This document shows, one piece after another, positions 6,287 through 7,748 of a DNA stretch of 7,748 nt (its first letter is position 1; the number at the start of each line of letters is the position of its first letter). The translations under genes were made by a program, and so were the position numbers. Where the stretch lies: NCBI GenBank assembly GCA_007570945.1, contig RKSH01000239.1, positions 1-7,748 on the forward strand. The letters are read 5' to 3'. Under the pieces are notes generated by a model. The model was not told the DNA's origin, ran no database searches, and saw only the letters and a program-made list of their open reading frames with translations. Source of the DNA: Gammaproteobacteria bacterium. GTDB taxonomy: Bacteria; Pseudomonadota; Gammaproteobacteria; Arenicellales; Spongiicolonaceae.

Positions 6287-7294
6287 TTACTCGCCGCGCA
6301 ACAAGCGTTTCAGGTCCTTTCTCTCCTTCCGGGAGAGGCCGGTCTTTTTCGCGCCGTGTTGAATCAGCAACGCGGCGGCCTCGGCGGCATTCTTCCCCGC
6401 CGCCCAGCGCAACGGCGTGACGTCATATCCATCCTTGGCATTCACATCCGCGCCGAGTTGAATCAGCACAGCGGCGGCCTCGGTGGCATTGTGCCACGCC
6501 GCCCAATGCAACGGCGTCCGGCCATAATCAGTTTTAGCATTCACATCCGCGCCGTGTTGAATCAACAACGTGACGACTTCGGCGACATTGCTCCCCGCCG
6601 CCAAATACAACGGCGTCCGGCCATCATCGGTTTTGGCGTTCACATCCGCGCCGTGCTGAATCAGCACAGCGGCGGCCTCGGCGGCGTTGTTCTCCGCCGC
6701 CCGATGCAACGGCGTCTGGCCGTCATTGGTTTTGGCATTCACATCCGCGCCCTTTTCAATTAACAACGCGGCGGATAGACAGTTATTTTGCCCCGCCGCC
6801 TCAAGCAGCGAATCGCCCTCATAATCCCCGCCCTTGCCTTCGCACACCGGTGTTTTTGCCGCGATTGCCGCCAATTCGGCGGCCGCTTCTCTGGCCGCCT
6901 CGGCTTCTGCGGCGGCCGCTTCTCTGGCCGCCTCGGCTTCCACGGCTTCCGCCAGCGGTATGACTTCCGCCAGCATGCCGAGCGCCTGCCGGTAGTCGTC
7001 CGAACCGCGTTCGGCGTTCAGTAGATAAGCATGCAGTTGAAATTTGGCCTCCCCATAGCGCTGCAAACGGGAATAAGCCACCGCCCGTTGCAGTTGCAGC
7101 GACGGCGGAATGGCCACGCCGAGGGCGTCGTATTGCTCAAACAAATCGGCGGCGCCGGCGTAGTTTTCCGCCTTCAAGGCGGCGATGATTTGCAGGCGCA
7201 CCAAGTCGGCCTGGATTTCCTCTTGGGTGGCGGCATGCGCATGAAACGGCGCCACCAGCAGGGCGGCGCACAGGACCAAATAGCGGAATTTCAT
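6287..7294 (-). CDS. Secreted ankyrin-repeat protein with helical N-terminal part
   Basis: The 335-residue product has a signal peptide (residues 1-21, HAHA before ATQEE). Residues about 25-115 are helical and TPR-like in flavour (ALKAENYAGAADLFEQY, LQRAVAYSRLQRYGEA). An Ala/Glu/Arg helix follows (115-147) with an 11-residue period (EAEAAREAAAA, EAEAAREAAAE). Five ankyrin repeats of 33 residues span about 158-318, with textbook TPLHRAA, LIQHGADVNAK cores. The end is basic (SRKERKDLKRLLRGE). Cys151 and Cys172 could form a disulfide in the periplasm. Ankyrin repeats bind partner proteins; no catalytic domain is seen, so the role is unknown. ATG at 7292-7294 has a good GGAG six bases upstream. 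It runs divergently from the sugar-binding gene; no obvious promoter was found. Less regular GC use than the lptD operon and its solitary placement suggest an accessory gene. Confidence 0.88.
   Translation of the reverse strand: MKFRYLVLCAALLVAPFHAHAATQEEIQADLVRLQIIAALKAENYAGAADLFEQYDALGVAIPPSLQLQRAVAYSRLQRYGEAKFQLHAYLLNAERGSDDYRQALGMLAEVIPLAEAVEAEAAREAAAAEAEAAREAAAELAAIAAKTPVCEGKGGDYEGDSLLEAAGQNNCLSAALLIEKGADVNAKTNDGQTPLHRAAENNAAEAAAVLIQHGADVNAKTDDGRTPLYLAAGSNVAEVVTLLIQHGADVNAKTDYGRTPLHWAAWHNATEAAAVLIQLGADVNAKDGYDVTPLRWAAGKNAAEAAALLIQHGAKKTGLSRKERKDLKRLLRGE
6341..6823 (-). repeat. Tandem 99-bp units encoding five ankyrin repeats
   Basis: The units lie at 6725-6823, 6626-6724, 6527-6625, 6428-6526 and a shorter final one at 6341-6427, each encoding one 33-residue ankyrin module. 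The segment encoding LIQHGADVNAKT is nearly unchanged in several copies at DNA level, pointing to duplication within the gene. Confidence 0.85.
6877..6940 (-). repeat. Perfect 31-bp direct repeat with 33-bp period in the ankyrin gene
   Basis: Bases 6877-6907 recur identically at 6910-6940. The 33-bp period encodes the 11-residue unit EAEAAREAAA(A/E), giving a long alanine-rich helix of hendecad type between the N-terminal part and the ankyrin domain. Exact identity suggests recent duplication and a length that can vary by whole units. Confidence 0.85.
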
Positions 7295-7504
7295 CAGATT
7301 CTCCGGTTGATAGTCGAGAACATCCGGCGCAACGGCACCGGGCTGTCGCGTCGATCATGGAAAACAATGAGCCGCGCCTATTTGCACGGCGGGTAATTAA
7401 CCCCAATCCGCCGGATCCAAGGCTGCTATATTCGGCGGGCAACCCGGCTTGGCGGGTTTCCCACAATTGACGCAAGCGGGATTAGAATGCCCCCCGCCGC
7501 CGAT

Positions 7505-7516
7505 GTCAAGCTTGAC
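7505..7516. promoter_or_regulatory. Operator-like perfect palindrome at the -35 of the sugar-binding gene
   Basis: GTCAAGCTTGAC is a perfect 12-bp palindrome. Its right arm overlaps the predicted -35 box TTGACG (7512-7517), so a dimeric regulator bound there would compete with RNA polymerase. Sugar transporter operons are commonly controlled by such repressors; the regulator itself is not in the window. Confidence 0.45.
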
Positions 7517-7541
7517 GCCGCGTGCGTTGCCAGGGTATCTT
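7512..7541 (+). promoter_or_regulatory. Predicted sigma-70-type promoter of the sugar-binding gene
   Basis: TTGACG (7512-7517, five of six consensus bases) and TATCTT (7536-7541, four of six) are separated by 18 bases. Transcription would start near 7548, giving a leader of about 33 bases that contains the ribosome binding site AGAGGA at 7568-7573. Confidence 0.5.
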
Positions 7542-7580
7542 CCGCATCTTCAATCACTAACTCTCACAGAGGACAAACCA

Positions 7581-7748
7581 ATGAAAACACTCATCGGCAA
7601 AACCGGCCTCATCGCCGGGCTGTTGGCGGCACTGATGTTCAGTGCATCGGCCGCGGCGCAGAAAATCATCATCGTCAGCCACGGCCAGCAGAACGACCCG
7701 TTCTGGACCATCGTCAGCAACGGCGCCAAGGCCGCGGCCGAAGACACC
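7581..7748 (+). CDS. Sugar ABC transporter periplasmic binding protein (ribose type), N-terminal part, cut by window end
   Basis: Only the first 56 residues are visible. They start with a signal peptide (MKTLIGKTGL..., cleavage probably after AAA before QK), then the first beta strand and helix of a type I periplasmic binding fold: KIIIVSHGQQNDPFWTIVSNGAKAAAED. The IVSHGQ-NDPFW-N-G-AA pattern is typical of substrate-binding proteins of ribose/inositol-type ABC importers (Peripla_BP_4). The protein would capture a sugar or polyol in the periplasm and deliver it to a permease and ATPase that probably lie downstream, outside the window. The ATG has a strong AGAGGA with a 7-base spacing and a good promoter with a palindromic operator-like site. 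The substrate cannot be told from this fragment. Confidence 0.85.
   Translation, partial: MKTLIGKTGLIAGLLAALMFSASAAAQKIIIVSHGQQNDPFWTIVSNGAKAAAEDT

Larger units (their letters stand above)
7295..7580. other. Divergent intergenic region between ankyrin and sugar-binding genes
   Basis: No gene is supported here. It holds the ankyrin ribosome binding site next to 7294, a CGGCGG/CCGCCG inverted repeat (7387-7392 and 7408-7413) around an AT-rich loop, a small AACCCG/CGGGTT hairpin (7441-7446 and 7453-7458) without a T-run, and the promoter and operator-like palindrome of the downstream gene. Confidence 0.5.

Noticed and set aside
7137..7475. A minus-strand frame overlapping the 5' end of the ankyrin gene
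   Set aside because: It is out of frame with the ankyrin protein, has no signal or domain, and covers the ankyrin ribosome binding site.

Overview
This window looks like chromosomal DNA of a GC-rich, Gram-negative proteobacterium, most likely a gammaproteobacterium or close relative. The clearest marker is an lptD-surA pair, which makes the outer-membrane LPS translocon and its periplasmic chaperone. GC-rich codon use, TTG and GTG starts, and four further exported proteins fit this. The species cannot be named from the sequence alone.

Layout, left to right. (1) Bases 1-273 (+) are the C-terminal end of a phosphate acetyltransferase-type enzyme. (2) Facing it, with stop codons sharing one TTAA, is the end of a minus-strand operon that reads lptD (5091-2959), surA (2962-1679), then a CoA-acylating aldehyde dehydrogenase of the AdhE N-domain/SauS type (1670-270). 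The lptD/surA junction is a 4-base ATGA overlap, and the surA/dehydrogenase gap is 8 bases. The dehydrogenase occupies the place where pdxA often follows surA. lptD appears to have its own promoter, with a TATAAT so close to the GTG start that the mRNA may be leaderless. (3) A strong intrinsic terminator (5280-5248) separates lptD from a minus-strand gene for a secreted MORN-repeat protein (5886-5287). (4) Upstream of the MORN gene, an extended -10 promoter is preceded by four 21-bp tandem repeats (5942-6025) that look like a phased regulator-binding array. The rest of this spacer holds inverted repeats and an orphan plus-strand terminator-like structure. (5) 7294-6287 (-) encodes a secreted protein with a helical, possibly TPR-like N-terminal part, an 11-residue-periodic Ala/Glu helix and five ankyrin repeats. 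(6) A divergent plus-strand gene from 7581, cut by the window end, encodes the start of a ribose-type sugar ABC transporter binding protein. A 12-bp perfect palindrome overlaps its predicted -35 box.

Functionally, SurA is the chaperone for LptD, so the operon core is outer-membrane biogenesis. The dehydrogenase and the phosphotransacetylase belong to two-carbon or sulfonate (taurine/sulfoacetate-like) metabolism, and their tail-to-tail neighbourhood suggests a link that the window is too short to prove. The two secreted repeat proteins form a small accessory block between the LPS operon and the transporter. They look like periplasmic or surface protein-binding modules of unknown role, possibly relevant to a host-associated lifestyle, which is inference only.
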